Positions 1 through 10,500 are shown, counted from the first letter of the stretch. The stretch: 36,174 nt of DNA from Methylomonas subterranea (GCF_024505185.1 NZ_JANIBJ010000040.1:1-36174); one strand, 5' to 3'. The notes: generated by a model not told the origin, from the sequence alone. Numbers and translations are program-made.

Positions 1-40
1 CGCTCCGCGTGGGAACGCAGTCCCGGACGCTCCAGCGTCC
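1..40. repeat. REP-like palindromic repeat next to RAYT remnant
   Basis: The first 40 bases contain a compact palindrome, ggacgct-cc-agcgtcc (about 25-40), preceded by cgctccgcgtgggaacg. Short GC-rich palindromes of this sort next to a RAYT transposase gene are typical of REP/BIME elements, which RAYT proteins are thought to mobilise. The element is cut by the window edge, so its full extent is unknown. The assignment rests on the palindrome and its neighbour. Confidence 0.5.
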
Positions 41-51
41 ATCACCAAACA

Positions 52-545
52 TCAATCTCCATCAACCCCCGCCAAGCCTTCGTAGTTGGCGGCACTGGAA
101 TAACGCCAATGCTGCGGTAAGCTCACATAACCGCGTTTAACCGGGTTGGCGTGGATGTAGTCCAGCTTCTGCCGCATCATCGCTTCGTTCAAAATCATTT
201 CGGCATGTACGCCCTTTTGCCATAACTAGTCCTCGCGGTCTCGTTTATGGGCCGCTTTGGCGAAATGCAGGCATTGCAGCAGGCGCTCAGCTTTTTTCTG
301 CTGTAGGTGGTCGATGATCCGGCGGTCGTTATAAGCTGTGAAGCCGGCAACGCATTGGTCCAGTTCCGGCGCCTGGGCGATAAAGTACAGATGGTTTTCC
401 TGAATTACGTAGCCGTAGAGTTTTAAACCTGTGTGTTGGCGTTGGTATTGCCAGCTGTTAAGGATAATTTGCACGGTTTCCGGGCGGGTAAACACGACCA
501 CCATTCGACGACGGTGCAGGTCATGAAATTTGTCGGCTTCGGTAC
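52..545 (-). pseudogene. REP-associated tyrosine transposase (RAYT), degraded
   Basis: The minus strand encodes pieces of a Y1-type IS200-like/RAYT transposase. A middle part includes VFTRPETVQIILNSW and YGYVIQENHLYFIAQ, where the usual HUH motif HxH is already altered to HLYF. A C-terminal part includes LDYIHANPVKRGYV and HWRYSSAANYEG and ends at base 52. Two lesions separate them. A TAG stop at 226-228 falls where the family has a Tyr-Gln-x-Trp stretch. An apparent one-base shift near 505 puts the N-terminal FMTCTVVEW in a different frame from VFTRPE. The gene is therefore almost certainly inactive. The 5' boundary near 545 is approximate. Confidence 0.75.
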
Positions 546-587
546 GGATTGAAACGCGTTTGCCGCTGCCATGGGCGGAATTTCAAG

Positions 588-624
588 CAAAAAAAAGGAG
601 GCACCGCTTGGCGGTGCCTCCTTT
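588..624 (-). terminator. Rho-independent terminator of gap-pyk
   Basis: A 14-bp perfect stem (594-607 paired with 611-624) with a 3-nt loop is followed, reading on the minus strand, by a run of T. It lies 22 bases past the pyk stop codon, so it ends the gap-pyk transcript. Confidence 0.88.
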
Positions 625-646
625 CGGCCGTCGTGCGCCGGAGAGC

Positions 647-2083
647 TTAATCTTCGGTTACATTAATGACTTTCAGCGAGTTGGTGCCGCCGCTGGTACC
701 GCTAAAATCGCCTTTTGTGCGAATCAATGCATCGCCCGGTTTCACCACCCCACGCGCCTTCAAAGCCTTGGTCAGGCTTTGCGTCACGCTGGGCGAGTCC
801 ATTTTTTCCTTGGAAAATGGAATGGGGAACACGCCTTTGTACAGAGTTACCCGGCCCAAGGTGCGTTCCTGATTGCTGAAGGCATAGATGGGGATATCGG
901 AGCTGATTCTGGACATCCAAAGCGGTGTCGAACCCGACTCGGTCAAAGAGGCGATACCGGCGATTTTGGTATGGTTGGCCATATACATCGCGGACATCGC
1001 AATGGCTTCGTCGATACGTTCGAACTTGTCGGCCATCCGGTGCATGGACTGGGTCACGCTGGGTTGCTTCTCGGTTTCCAGACAAATGCGTACCATGGCC
1101 TGCACGGTTTTGACCGGATGCTTGCCGGAGGCGGTTTCCGCCGACAACATGATGGCATCGGTACCGTCGACAATGGCGTTGGCCACGTCAAACACTTCCG
1201 CGCGGGTTGGAATCGGATTTTCTATCATCGACTCCATCATCTGGGTCGCGGTGATCACGGCCCGATTCAATTCGCGCGAACGCTGAATCAGCAGTTTTTG
1301 CGCCGCCGGCAGGTTAGCATCGCCGATTTCCACGCCCAAGTCGCCGCGCGCCACCATGATGGCGTCGGAGGCCAGGATGATCTCGTCGATGACCTCCATC
1401 GCTTCGGCCCTTTCAACCTTGGCAACCAGGCCGGCATGGCAACCTTCCGCTTCCAGCAAGGCACGGGCTTCATGCATGTCTGCCGCGGTACGGGGGAATG
1501 AAATCGCCACATAATCGGCATCGATGATGGCGATGGTTTTGATGTCCTCCTTGTCCTTGTCCGTCAAGGCCGCCGCGGACAAGCCGCCACCCAACAGGTT
1601 GATACCCTTGTTGTTGGACAAATCGCCGCCCACCACGACAGTGGTATTGACACGGGTGTTGTTCTCGACATTCACCACATCCAACACAACGCGGCCGTCA
1701 TCCAGCAACAAACGGGTGCCCGGCTTGACTTCGCGCGCCAGCGGCTCGTAGCTGATACCGACCTGGGTATTGTCGCCGTCCAGCTTGCCCAGGTTGATAT
1801 CCAAGGCAAACGCCTGACCTTCTTCCAGCCAGACTTTATTTTCCTTGAAGCGCTCGATGCGGATTTTAGGCCCTTGCAAATCGGCCAGGATGCCGACCCG
1901 GCGGCCGGTTTGTTTACTCAGTTCCTTGACGCGATTAGCGCGATTAATATGATCCTGCGCCGACCCGTGCGAGAAGTTCAACCTGACAACGTCTATCCCG
2001 GCCTTGAACAATTCCTCAAGTACGCCGGGCTTATCCGTTGCGGGTCCCAGCGTAGCCAGGATTTTTGTTCTTCGTAACAGCAT
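647..2083 (-). CDS. pyk: Pyruvate kinase (PykA type)
   Basis: This encodes pyruvate kinase, the cytosolic last step of glycolysis: phosphoenolpyruvate + ADP to pyruvate + ATP. The 478-residue product starts RRTKILATLGPATDKPG and contains RLNFSHG, the MVARGDLGVEI active-site loop, and TATQMMESMIENPIPTRAEV followed by DGTDAIMLSAETASG, all hallmark pyruvate-kinase segments. The length and the ATQMMESM wording match the PykA (type II) branch. The start codon lies 9 bases after the gap stop, and an AAAGGA ribosome site overlaps that stop, so the two genes are probably cotranscribed and translationally close. A strong terminator follows. Confidence 0.96.
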   Translation of the reverse strand: MLLRRTKILATLGPATDKPGVLEELFKAGIDVVRLNFSHGSAQDHINRANRVKELSKQTGRRVGILADLQGPKIRIERFKENKVWLEEGQAFALDINLGKLDGDNTQVGISYEPLAREVKPGTRLLLDDGRVVLDVVNVENNTRVNTTVVVGGDLSNNKGINLLGGGLSAAALTDKDKEDIKTIAIIDADYVAISFPRTAADMHEARALLEAEGCHAGLVAKVERAEAMEVIDEIILASDAIMVARGDLGVEIGDANLPAAQKLLIQRSRELNRAVITATQMMESMIENPIPTRAEVFDVANAIVDGTDAIMLSAETASGKHPVKTVQAMVRICLETEKQPSVTQSMHRMADKFERIDEAIAMSAMYMANHTKIAGIASLTESGSTPLWMSRISSDIPIYAFSNQERTLGRVTLYKGVFPIPFSKEKMDSPSVTQSLTKALKARGVVKPGDALIRTKGDFSGTSGGTNSLKVINVTED

Positions 2084-2092
2084 GTAAATCCT

Positions 2093-3106
2093 TTATTTGG
2101 CGTTGAACAAGGCAACCGTGGTATCCAGCATGCGGTTTGAGAAACCCCACTCGTTGTCGTACCAGGACAACACTTTGACGAAATTACCGCCGGTGACTTT
2201 GGTCAGACCCGCTTCGTAAATGGATGAATGCGGGTTGTGGTTAAAGTCTGACGACACCAAGGGCTCGTCGTTGATGGCCAAAATGCCTTTCAATGGACCC
2301 GCTGCGGCTTCGCGCAGGATGCCGTCGATTTCTTCCTTGGTGGTGTTGCGCGAAGCCTGGAAGCACAGGTCAACCACGGAGACGTTGATGGTTGGAACGC
2401 GCATCGCAAAACCGTCCAGTTTGCCTTTCATTTCAGGCAATACCAAACCTACCGCGGCGGCGGCGCCGGTTTTGGTGGGGATCATGGACTGGGTGGCGGA
2501 ACGGGCGCGGTGCAAGTCGCTGTGGTAGACGTCGGTCAACACCTGGTCGTTGGTGTAGGAGTGGATGGTGGTCATCAAACCGTGGTCCACACCGATGGTG
2601 TCCATCAAGGGTTTAACCAGCGGCGCCAGACAGTTGGTGGTGCAAGAAGCGTTTGAAATAACGGTGTCGGATGCTTTCAGGCTGGTGTGGTTGACGCCGT
2701 AGACGACGGTGGCGTCGACGTCGTTGCCGCCCGGAGCGGAGATGATGACTTTTTTGGCGCCGGCGCTAATGTGGGCGGAAGCCTTGGCCTTGCTGGTGAA
2801 GAAACCGGTACATTCGTGGACTACGTCGATGCCCAGTTCGGCCCAAGGCAGCTTGGCGGGGTCGCGCTCGGCGAACACACGGATTTTGTCGCCATTGATG
2901 ATGATGTAATCGCCGTCGACAGAAACATCAAATGGGAATTTGCCGTGTACGGTGTCGTATTTGGTCAAATGCGCATTGGTTTTGGAGTCACCCAGATCGT
3001 TAATAGCCACGATTTGAATTTCGTTGGTGCGACCTGATTCGTACAAAGCGCGCATGACATTGCGACCGATGCGACCATAACCGTTAATTGCAACTTTAAT
3101 TGCCAT
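2093..3106 (-). CDS. gap: Glyceraldehyde-3-phosphate dehydrogenase, type I
   Basis: NAD(P)-dependent GAPDH converts glyceraldehyde-3-phosphate to 1,3-bisphosphoglycerate in glycolysis/gluconeogenesis. The protein (337 residues) begins [20 protein letters not shown], the Rossmann nucleotide-binding start. It carries the catalytic cysteine in [13 protein letters not shown] and ends with the family signature [12 protein letters not shown]. The reading frame is open back to 3190, but the ATG at 3104-3106 is chosen because it matches the family start and has GGAG about 9 bases upstream. It is first in an operon with pyk. Confidence 0.96.
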   Translation of the reverse strand: MAIKVAINGYGRIGRNVMRALYESGRTNEIQIVAINDLGDSKTNAHLTKYDTVHGKFPFDVSVDGDYIIINGDKIRVFAERDPAKLPWAELGIDVVHECTGFFTSKAKASAHISAGAKKVIISAPGGNDVDATVVYGVNHTSLKASDTVISNASCTTNCLAPLVKPLMDTIGVDHGLMTTIHSYTNDQVLTDVYHSDLHRARSATQSMIPTKTGAAAAVGLVLPEMKGKLDGFAMRVPTINVSVVDLCFQASRNTTKEEIDGILREAAAGPLKGILAINDEPLVSSDFNHNPHSSIYEAGLTKVTGGNFVKVLSWYDNEWGFSNRMLDTTVALFNAK

Positions 3107-3180
3107 AGAGTGTTCTCCGGAATGAGTGTGAAAGACCTGGTGTGTAATTATTCGGCGCCACGCGCCCAAAAATAGGCTTG

Positions 3181-3210
3181 ATTGTAGCAAAATGTGCGCT
3201 TGAGCGTCCA
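3181..3210 (-). promoter_or_regulatory. Possible sigma70 promoter of gap-pyk
   Basis: Read on the minus strand there is TGGACG (3210-3205), an 18-bp spacer, and TACAAT (3186-3181). This would give a leader of about 70 nt before the gap ATG. The -10 is good and the -35 matches 4 of 6 positions. Confidence 0.4.
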
Positions 3211-3602
3211 GGTCGCTAAAATTAAAATCAAATCCCGCTCGGGCTGTTTGCTCAAAAACAGCCCACGCCGAGCATGCAATTGCGGCAGCCCAAAAAGCCG
3301 ACTTGCGATTTTGCGCTATTCTTCACGCTGACACAGCTGAATGGCTATCGCATGCGCAACGATAAATTACAAGCATTTACACTGACTTGCCGGACAATTG
3401 CGCAAGCTCGCCATCGTTGTCCGCGCGCGCGCCGCCATGGGCTTTCGCAACGCATACTCATAGGGAAATCGGCAACGGCAAATCCGCCGCAAACGCTTGC
3501 GCGGCGCCTATTGGCGCGGCGGATTAAAATTTCCGCCACCTCCGGCCCGAACATGGCTTATAAATAGGAAAAATCGATCCGCTCTCCAATAATAATAAGA
3601 CG
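3211..3602. other. Intergenic region between divergent gap and TonB receptor
   Basis: I see no convincing gene in this stretch. Small open frames on both strands lack family features and a ribosome site. A perfect 9-bp stem gggctgttt/aaacagccc (3241-3249 with 3256-3264) is present without a T run on either side. The last 60 bases before the receptor gene are AT-rich and include TATAAA near 3560, possibly part of its promoter, but no matching -35 is obvious. Confidence 0.5.
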
Positions 3603-5660
3603 ATGCGACACTATCCTATCCGCCCCAAACAGCTAAAAAGCACGCTAAGCCTGTTGTTAGTACCGACCGCGCTGACACTCGCCTTGCCCGAGTCGGCAAA
3701 GGCGGCGGACGATGCTGCTTCCGCCATCGAGGAACTGTCCATTAGCGAACTGATGCAAATGGAGGTTTCTTCCGCTTCCAGAAAATCGCAATCGCTGTCC
3801 AACACGGCGGCGGCGGCCTTCATCATCAGCCAGGACGATATCCGCCGCGCCGGCGTTACCAGCATTCCGGAGGCATTGCGCTTGGCGCCCGGCATCGAAG
3901 TGGCGCAAATCAACGCCAGCAGTTGGGCCATCACGTCGCGCGGTTTCAACGGCCGATATGCCAACAAATTACTGGTATTGATGGATGGCCGCACGGTTTA
4001 TACCCCGCTGTTCTCGGGCGTGTTCTGGAATTTGCAGGACACCCTGCTGGAAGACATAGAACGCATCGAAGTCATCCGCGGACCCGGCGCGGTGATGTGG
4101 GGCGCCAATGCGGTAAATGGCGTCATCAATATCATCACCAAAAAAACCAAGGATACCCAGGGCAACCTGTTCGTGGCCGGCGGCGGCAATCAGGAACAAG
4201 GTTTCGTCGGTTACCGGCACGGCGGACGAACCGGCGGCGACGGCAGTTACAGGGTCTATGCAAAAGCATTCGAGCGGGAAGCTTTTCTAAACAGCCAAGG
4301 CGAGCGGCAACACGACGATTGGCGCTCGGTACAAGGCGGCTTTCGGATCGATGAACGCCTGTCCGGCAATCACCGCTTTACCGTGCAAGGCGACGTTTAC
4401 CGAAAAAAAGTCGGTAATACCGTACAGCCTTCCACGGTGTCCGCGCCCTTCAATACGGCATTCAGCGTGGATGACCTGGCCGACGGCGCCAATTTGATAT
4501 CGCGTTGGGAAGGGAATCTCGGCGACGGTTCGGAATTCATCCTGCAGGGCTACTACGACAGGGTCAATTTCACCGCGCCCGCCTTGTCCGACAGCCAGGA
4601 CATCTTCGACATCGATTTTCAACATCGCCTGCACCCCAACCCCAGCCACGATTTGATGTGGGGCATCAATTACCGCTACATTCATAGCGCAACCGTGGGC
4701 AGTTCCTCGATCACCTTTACGCCCGACAGTCTGGGCTATCAGCAGGGCGGTGCCTTTGTGCAGGACGACATCACCTTGATCGATCATACCTTGCGCTTGA
4801 CCCTGGGCAGCAAAATCGAGGAAAGTCATTTCGGCAACACCCAAGTGCAACCCAACGCCAGACTGCTGTGGACACCGAACAGCAGCCACTCGGTCTGGGC
4901 CTCGGTTTCCAGGGCAGCGCGAATTCCGTCGCGCGGGGAAGCCCAGTCGGGCATAGCGCTGGGCGCAACCAGCGCAACGATAGCCCCCATCCCGTTTCCG
5001 CTTCCTGTTCAGATCATGGCGCAAGCCAACCCCGACCTGAAGGCGGAAAAAGTTTTCAGCGCGGAAGTCGGTTACCGCGCGCAATGGAGCAACCGCTTTT
5101 CCACCGACGTGACCGCTTTCAGCAATCACTATACCGACCTCATCATGCTCAATCGCGGCACCCCGTCCGTACAAACGGTACCGTCGATTTTGGTGACCCA
5201 GCCCATGCTGTGGACCAATCTGAGCCGGGAAATCACCACCCGCGGTATCGAGCTATCCGCCGACTGGAACGTCCTGGACTGGATGCGCTTCAGCGGCAAT
5301 TACAGCCACCTGAAAATCGAAAGCCCCCTGGACCCCAACAATCCCGATACCGCCGGCCTGAGTCCAAGACATCGCGGCCTGTTGCGCTGGCAGATCGACA
5401 TGACCGGCAACACTCACCTGGACATGACCATGCGTCATGTCGGCCGTTTAAGCGCCAGCAATCAGAGTGTAGCGGCCTATACCACCTTCGACGCCCGTTT
5501 CGCCTACGAACCGATTGCCGGCATGGAGTGGTCGGTGGTGGCGCAAAACCTGTTCGCGCCGCAACATCTTGAATTCAGAGACTCGGCCGCCGTTTCCCTG
5601 ACCGATTTTGCCACCGAGATACCGCGTTCGATTTACGGCAAATTCAGCTGGAATTTTTGA
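3603..5660 (+). CDS. TonB-dependent outer-membrane receptor
   Basis: A 685-residue outer-membrane receptor of the TonB-dependent family, which imports ligands such as siderophores, vitamins or metal complexes using TonB-ExbBD energy. The N-terminus has a Sec signal with a likely cleavage after AKA (residues 32-34). The plug domain follows (about 57-170), with DIRRAGVTSIPEALRLAPGI, SRGFNG and VIRGPGAVMWGANAVNGVI. The rest is a beta-barrel ending in Phe (FSWNF), as outer-membrane proteins do. The ligand cannot be read from sequence. No strong Shine-Dalgarno sequence precedes the ATG. It is followed at 29 bases by an AttH-like gene, and the c-di-GMP signalling cassette lies downstream. Confidence 0.9.
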   Translation: MRHYPIRPKQLKSTLSLLLVPTALTLALPESAKAADDAASAIEELSISELMQMEVSSASRKSQSLSNTAAAAFIISQDDIRRAGVTSIPEALRLAPGIEVAQINASSWAITSRGFNGRYANKLLVLMDGRTVYTPLFSGVFWNLQDTLLEDIERIEVIRGPGAVMWGANAVNGVINIITKKTKDTQGNLFVAGGGNQEQGFVGYRHGGRTGGDGSYRVYAKAFEREAFLNSQGERQHDDWRSVQGGFRIDERLSGNHRFTVQGDVYRKKVGNTVQPSTVSAPFNTAFSVDDLADGANLISRWEGNLGDGSEFILQGYYDRVNFTAPALSDSQDIFDIDFQHRLHPNPSHDLMWGINYRYIHSATVGSSSITFTPDSLGYQQGGAFVQDDITLIDHTLRLTLGSKIEESHFGNTQVQPNARLLWTPNSSHSVWASVSRAARIPSRGEAQSGIALGATSATIAPIPFPLPVQIMAQANPDLKAEKVFSAEVGYRAQWSNRFSTDVTAFSNHYTDLIMLNRGTPSVQTVPSILVTQPMLWTNLSREITTRGIELSADWNVLDWMRFSGNYSHLKIESPLDPNNPDTAGLSPRHRGLLRWQIDMTGNTHLDMTMRHVGRLSASNQSVAAYTTFDARFAYEPIAGMEWSVVAQNLFAPQHLEFRDSAAVSLTDFATEIPRSIYGKFSWNF

Positions 5661-5689
5661 TTTTTCAACCTGCCCGGAGAGTAGCTACG

Positions 5690-6784
5690 ATGAGCAAACT
5701 GTGGAAAAAACTGCCCTGGATCATGGCCGGACTGATACTGCTGATCAGCCTGATCAAGCCCGCGCTGTTACCTTGGCTGTTACTGGCGGCAAGTATTATC
5801 GTCTGCTTGTTCATGCCCAGGCGCGGCCTAATCGGCCCGGTGGAACTGCCCGCCGACGACGCATTTCTGCCGACCGAGCAGGTGCAGTGGTGGTATTGGA
5901 CCGGCCATTTATTCAGCGGGGACGGCCGCCGTTTCGGTTTCGAAGTGGTGTTTTTCAGCTTCGACAGCTTTGTGATCATGCGCGACCAACTGGTACAAGC
6001 CGCCATAACCGATGTGGACGGCAAACGCTTCGCGTTCGAGGAATTTGTCGAATTTCACCTGCCGCAACGCGGCAAGAACGGCTTCAAGTTGAGCTCCGGC
6101 AAGGACAACCGCGTCACCGCCGTCGGCGGCGACGGCCATGACCGCCTGCATGCCGAAGTGGGCGATTATGTGCTGGATATCGAACTGATTGCCAGCCAGC
6201 CGCCCGCCCTGCATTACGGCGGCGATGCCCATCCCTACCGTTTCGGTGGCTACACTTATTATTACTCGCGCCCCAAGATGACCACCCGCGGCACCCTGAC
6301 CATAGCCGGCGAGACTTTCGAGCTTAGCGGCAACAGCTGGTTCGATCGCCAATACGGCGAACTCTATCAAGCCATTCAACAAGGCTGGCAATGGTTTGCC
6401 ATTGAACTGGACGACAACCGGCAAATCATGTTGTTCGACTTCAAGGGCAATGATTCCGAGGTGGAAAAATCCGGCTCCATCACGGATGCGAACGGCCTTA
6501 CCACAACCCTGGCCGCGCACGAATTTCAGGTCACCGTGCTGGATCAATGGATCAGCCCCAGCACCGGTTGCAGCTACCCCTCCGGTTGGGAAATCGAGGT
6601 TCGCGGCGAAAAATTCAGCGTGCAACCCTTGCTGAAGGATCAGGAGTTGCACGCCCAACATAAGCTCTGGATTGGACCGGTCTATTGGGAAGGTGCCTGC
6701 GGTGTTAGCGGCACCGTCAACGGCCAGGCCTATGTGGAACTCAACGGTTATTGCCGTTGCCCGGCCAAAAACGGCATCTTATGA
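5690..6784 (+). CDS. AttH/CrtC-like lipocalin-fold protein, membrane-anchored
   Basis: A 364-residue protein with a hydrophobic N-terminal stretch (about residues 8-45, one or two membrane segments) and then a domain resembling AttH/CrtC (carotenoid 1,2-hydratase-like). Family-like features are QVQWWYWTGHLFSGDGRRFG near residue 62, the aromatic GGYTYYYSRP, and the hallmark GNSWFDRQYGE with a following WQWFAIEL. Proteins of this group are predicted to handle hydrophobic substrates, but the reaction here is unknown. There are no carotenoid genes nearby. The ATG at 5690 is preferred over one at 5657 (which overlaps the receptor stop) because GGAGAG precedes it. It is probably cotranscribed with the TonB receptor. 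Confidence 0.75.
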   Translation: MSKLWKKLPWIMAGLILLISLIKPALLPWLLLAASIIVCLFMPRRGLIGPVELPADDAFLPTEQVQWWYWTGHLFSGDGRRFGFEVVFFSFDSFVIMRDQLVQAAITDVDGKRFAFEEFVEFHLPQRGKNGFKLSSGKDNRVTAVGGDGHDRLHAEVGDYVLDIELIASQPPALHYGGDAHPYRFGGYTYYYSRPKMTTRGTLTIAGETFELSGNSWFDRQYGELYQAIQQGWQWFAIELDDNRQIMLFDFKGNDSEVEKSGSITDANGLTTTLAAHEFQVTVLDQWISPSTGCSYPSGWEIEVRGEKFSVQPLLKDQELHAQHKLWIGPVYWEGACGVSGTVNGQAYVELNGYCRCPAKNGIL

Positions 6785-6812
6785 ATCGGGCCGAAATCGG
6801 CCGTTTTGCCCG

Positions 6813-6841
6813 CCGGCCTCTCGCCGAATGAGGCCGGTTTT
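6813..6841 (+). terminator. Probable Rho-independent terminator
   Basis: The stem ccggcctc (6813-6820) pairs with gaggccgg (6830-6837) and is followed by TTTTG. It sits 29 bases after the AttH-like gene and would end the TonB-receptor transcript. A second small hairpin (ggccgaaatcggcc) lies just before it. Confidence 0.65.
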
Positions 6842-6997
6842 GCAAAAAAACAGCTACACTGCCTTGGGAACGCTCCGCCCGGACCGTCATTCCCGCGCAT
6901 GAGTGGAACCGGCATGCCGTTCAACCGATTCCAAAGGTTTGCGCATGCGCATTGAATTTCATCCGCCACTACGACTTGACTCACTCCAACCCAAGGC

Positions 6998-7594
6998 ATG
7001 ACGCATCCCGGCAAACGTAAAGGATTTCAAATTCACTCGCCGACGAAACGCCGGCGCCGCGCCGCGTTCATGGTTCTGGCGTTTGGCCTTGCTTGGTTGC
7101 CGGGGACATGGCAATTGCCGGTGGCGGACAGCCTGTCCGAAGCCCAGGTCAAGGCCGCCTATTTGTACAATTTTGCCAAGTTTGTCGAGTGGCCCGCCGA
7201 GGGCGAGCCGGACAACAGCGACATTTCATTGTGCCTGATCGGCAACAATCCGCTGGAAGGCTTCCTGGAGACTTTAAACGGACGCAATATCGGCGAACGT
7301 CGATTGCGCCTGGTCCGGCATAATTACGCCAACCTTTCCCTAAGCGGCTGCCACTTGCTATATATCGGCCTCAGCGAACAAGCGCATTTCCTGGTCATAC
7401 TCAACGCCTTGGGAAACGCGCCCACCCTGACCCTGTCCGATATCGAGAATTTCGCGGAAAAAGGCGGCGGCATAGGCTTGGTGGTTCGCGACAACAAAGT
7501 GGTGTTCGAAGTCAACCTGGAAACGATCCGCAAGGCCGGACTGCACTTGCCGGGTCAGTTACTGAACATCGCAACCCATGTGTACGGGAGATAG
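6998..7594 (+). CDS. YfiR-family (DUF4154) periplasmic protein
   Basis: A 198-residue protein with an Arg/Lys-rich N-terminus, a hydrophobic signal segment (about 25-45), and a YfiR-type domain. The family hallmark is KAAYLYNFAKFVEWP right after the signal; later come GGGIGLVVRDNKVVFEVNL and KAGLHLPGQLL. YfiR of Pseudomonas is a periplasmic repressor of the diguanylate cyclase YfiN. Here no YfiN is present; instead the gene overlaps by 17 bases a hybrid kinase with a small extracytoplasmic sensor, followed by a diguanylate cyclase. It may therefore sense an envelope signal for that kinase. The start at 6998 has AAGG six bases before it; Met25 (7070) is an alternative. Confidence 0.85.
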   Translation: MTHPGKRKGFQIHSPTKRRRRAAFMVLAFGLAWLPGTWQLPVADSLSEAQVKAAYLYNFAKFVEWPAEGEPDNSDISLCLIGNNPLEGFLETLNGRNIGERRLRLVRHNYANLSLSGCHLLYIGLSEQAHFLVILNALGNAPTLTLSDIENFAEKGGGIGLVVRDNKVVFEVNLETIRKAGLHLPGQLLNIATHVYGR

Positions 7595-10500
7595 TCCATT
7601 GCGCGCTTTATCAGGTTTTTCCAATTGGTCCCTACGCCGCAAGCTGGTTTCCATCATCATGCTGAGTTGCGCCGCCTGTCTGTTCGTCAGCCTGTCCGTG
7701 ATGATGGTCAGCTCAGCCTTCAAGCAATATCGCAACGCGCTGCAGGAACTGTCCGGCCTAGCCGACGTCCTGGCCGAAAACGGCCAGGCCGCGCTGGCTT
7801 TTGCCGATCATGCCGAAGCCCGGCGCCTGCTGGAATCCTTGAGGGAACACCAGGAAATCCTTGCCAGCTGGATGATATCGGCCGATGGCCAAGTCCTGTC
7901 TTCCTGGAGCCGGACGGATATCGCCCCCGCCACGCCGGACGATTTTCAGCGGCCGTTCCGCGAGTTGCGCACGGATTTTTGGAGCCGGCGCGCGGAACTT
8001 TTCACGCCGGTGATAAAAAACGGCGAACTGATCGGTTATGTGCTGCTGCAAGCCGATTTCACCGCGCAATGGAACGACCAATTGGCGGGTTTGGGCAAGA
8101 GCCTGATCGCCGCCGGCTTGGCGCTGATTTTGGTCTATCTGCTGGCGAACCGCCTGCAAGGCATTATTTCCGGACCGATAGAGGAGTTGGCCGTCGCCGC
8201 CCGCAACATCGGCAATCAAAAAGATTACGGTCTCAGGGTGAAACCGCGCGGCCATGACGAAATCGGCGACCTGGTGCGGGCCTTCAATGCCATGCTGACC
8301 GAAATTCAACTGCGCGATGAAAATCTGATCCGCCACCGCGACCGCCTGGAACAGGAAGTGGCGCAACGCACCACGGAATACCTGCAGGCCAAGGAGGAGG
8401 CGGAGGCGGCCGCTCGCTCCAAGGGCTTGTTCCTGGCCAATATGAGCCATGAAATCCGCACCCCGATGAATGCCATCGTCGGCCTGTCCGACCTGGCTCT
8501 CAACACCAACCCACCCCCGAAATTGCTGGATTATTTGCGAAAAATCCACACCTCATCGATGGCGCTGATGGCGATTACCAACGATATTCTCGACTACTCC
8601 AAGGTGGAGGCCGGCCGCATGGAGCTGGTGCACGAAGTCTTCTCCCTCGAGGAAATGCTGGAAAACGTGCTGAACCTGTTCGTAGTCCGGGCCGAGGAAA
8701 AAGGCCTGGAGGTGGTTCTGGAACTCGACCCCAACCTGCCGAGCCGCTTGATCGGCGATGCCCTGCGCCTGGGGCAGGTACTGAACAACTTGGTCGGCAA
8801 CGCGGTTAAATTCACCGATATCGGCGAAATTCATCTTAAGGTCGAACAACTGGCGACCGCGCACGGTTTTACCACCCTGAAATTTTCGGTACGCGACAGC
8901 GGCATAGGCATGACGCCGGCACAGCTGGAACATTTGTTTCAAGCCTTTTCCCAGGCCGACAGTTCGATTACCCGCCGTTTCGGCGGCACGGGCCTGGGCT
9001 TGACCATCAGCAAAAGCCTGATCGAAATGATGGGCGGCGAGTTGAGCGTGCAAAGCCAACCCGGGCAAGGCAGCGTGTTCGAATTCAGCCTGCTGCTGCC
9101 CTTGCCGGAGGAAGTCGGAGCCGGCCACGCCAACGCTCAATTGCATAGCATGCGGGTGCTGATCGTCGATGACCTGGACATTTCCCGCCAAATCCTGCGC
9201 GACATCATGCAGGCCTGGGGCTTTCAGGTGGTGGAGGCCGCCAACGGCGAAGCCGCTCTGGCGGAATTGAAAGCGGCCAACGATCAGAGCCAGGATTTCG
9301 AACTGGTATTGCTGGACTGGAAAATGCCCGGCCTGGACGGCGTGGAAGTCACCCGCGCCATCAAGGACATGGTGCGCAAGGCGGAAATCCGCCACGCGCC
9401 CGTGATCATCATGGTCACGGCCTTCAGCCGGGAAAAACTATTGAGCGCCGCCGGCGAAGCGAAACCGGACGACATACTGGTCAAGCCGGTGATGCCTTCC
9501 GTTTTGTTGAATACTTTGACCCGCCTGCAAGGCGGCGAGACCTTCCACGTCGCCGAGCAGGACCGGCCGGAGCTGTCCGCCATGGCCGCCGCCATCCGCG
9601 GCGCGCATATTCTGTTGGTGGAAGATAACGAAATCAACCAACTGGTGGCGCGCGAATACCTGGAGAGCGCCGGCCTCATCGTTACCGTGGCCAATAACGG
9701 CCGGGAGGGCGTGGAAGCCGTGCGCCAGACCCGCTTCGACGCCGTGCTGATGGATCTGCAAATGCCGGAACTGGACGGAGTGGCGGCGACCCGCATCATT
9801 CGCCAGGATAAACAATTTGCCGACTTGCCCATTATCGCCATGACGGCGGCGGTACAGGACAAGGAACGTAATGATTGCCGCGCCGCCGGCATGAACGACC
9901 ATTTGGCCAAACCGGTGCTGCCGCAAACCTTGATCGAGGTACTGATACGCTGCATCAAGCCCCACGCCAAGACGGCACAGCCGGCGCCCGCCGCCAAGAC
10001 CTCGCCGGACAAGCTGTTTTTTCCGGCGGAATTGCCGGGATTCGACCTGGATTACATTCGAAAAACCATAGGGTTGAATGCGGTCAAATTCAAACGCCTG
10101 CTGGATAACTTTTGCGACAAATTCGCCGACTCGGCCGCCCGACTCAGCCAACCGGGGATTTCGGAAAACGCCGATAGCGCGGCCAGATGGTTGCACGACC
10201 TGAAAGGCGCCGCCGGCGTGATCGGCGCGACCGAACTCAGTCGAGCCGCGGCCCGCCTGGAGGAGTCCGTCGCGGCCGGCGCTCCGGCCGAAATCGATAC
10301 CGCGGCCCTAACCCAGGCTCTTGAAAACCTGCGGCAGACCGCCGCCCTGTTCGGCGATTCTTCGAATTCGCCGGAGTATGCCGCCGCCGATTGGGCCGTC
10401 GCCAATAACTTCGTCCGACATCTGCGAATGTTGCTCGAGGGCAACGACTTCGTGCCGCACGAACTGATAAATGCGCTAAAAGACGCACTGCCCTCGCAAA

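Noticed and set aside
530-1501. Long plus-strand open frame of 323 codons
   Set aside because: It lies antisense to pyk, is rich in His/Gly/Arg as expected for the complement of a GC-rich gene, and has no family features.
3237-3275. Hairpin gctcgggctgttt...aaacagccc as a terminator
   Set aside because: The stem is good, but neither strand has a T run after it, and no gene ends there.
3274-3567. 97-codon plus-strand open frame between gap and the TonB receptor
   Set aside because: No ribosome site, no family resemblance, unusual composition; more likely noncoding.
4287-5174. 295-codon minus-strand open frame
   Set aside because: Antisense to the TonB receptor; composition and lack of motifs show it is a shadow of the real gene.
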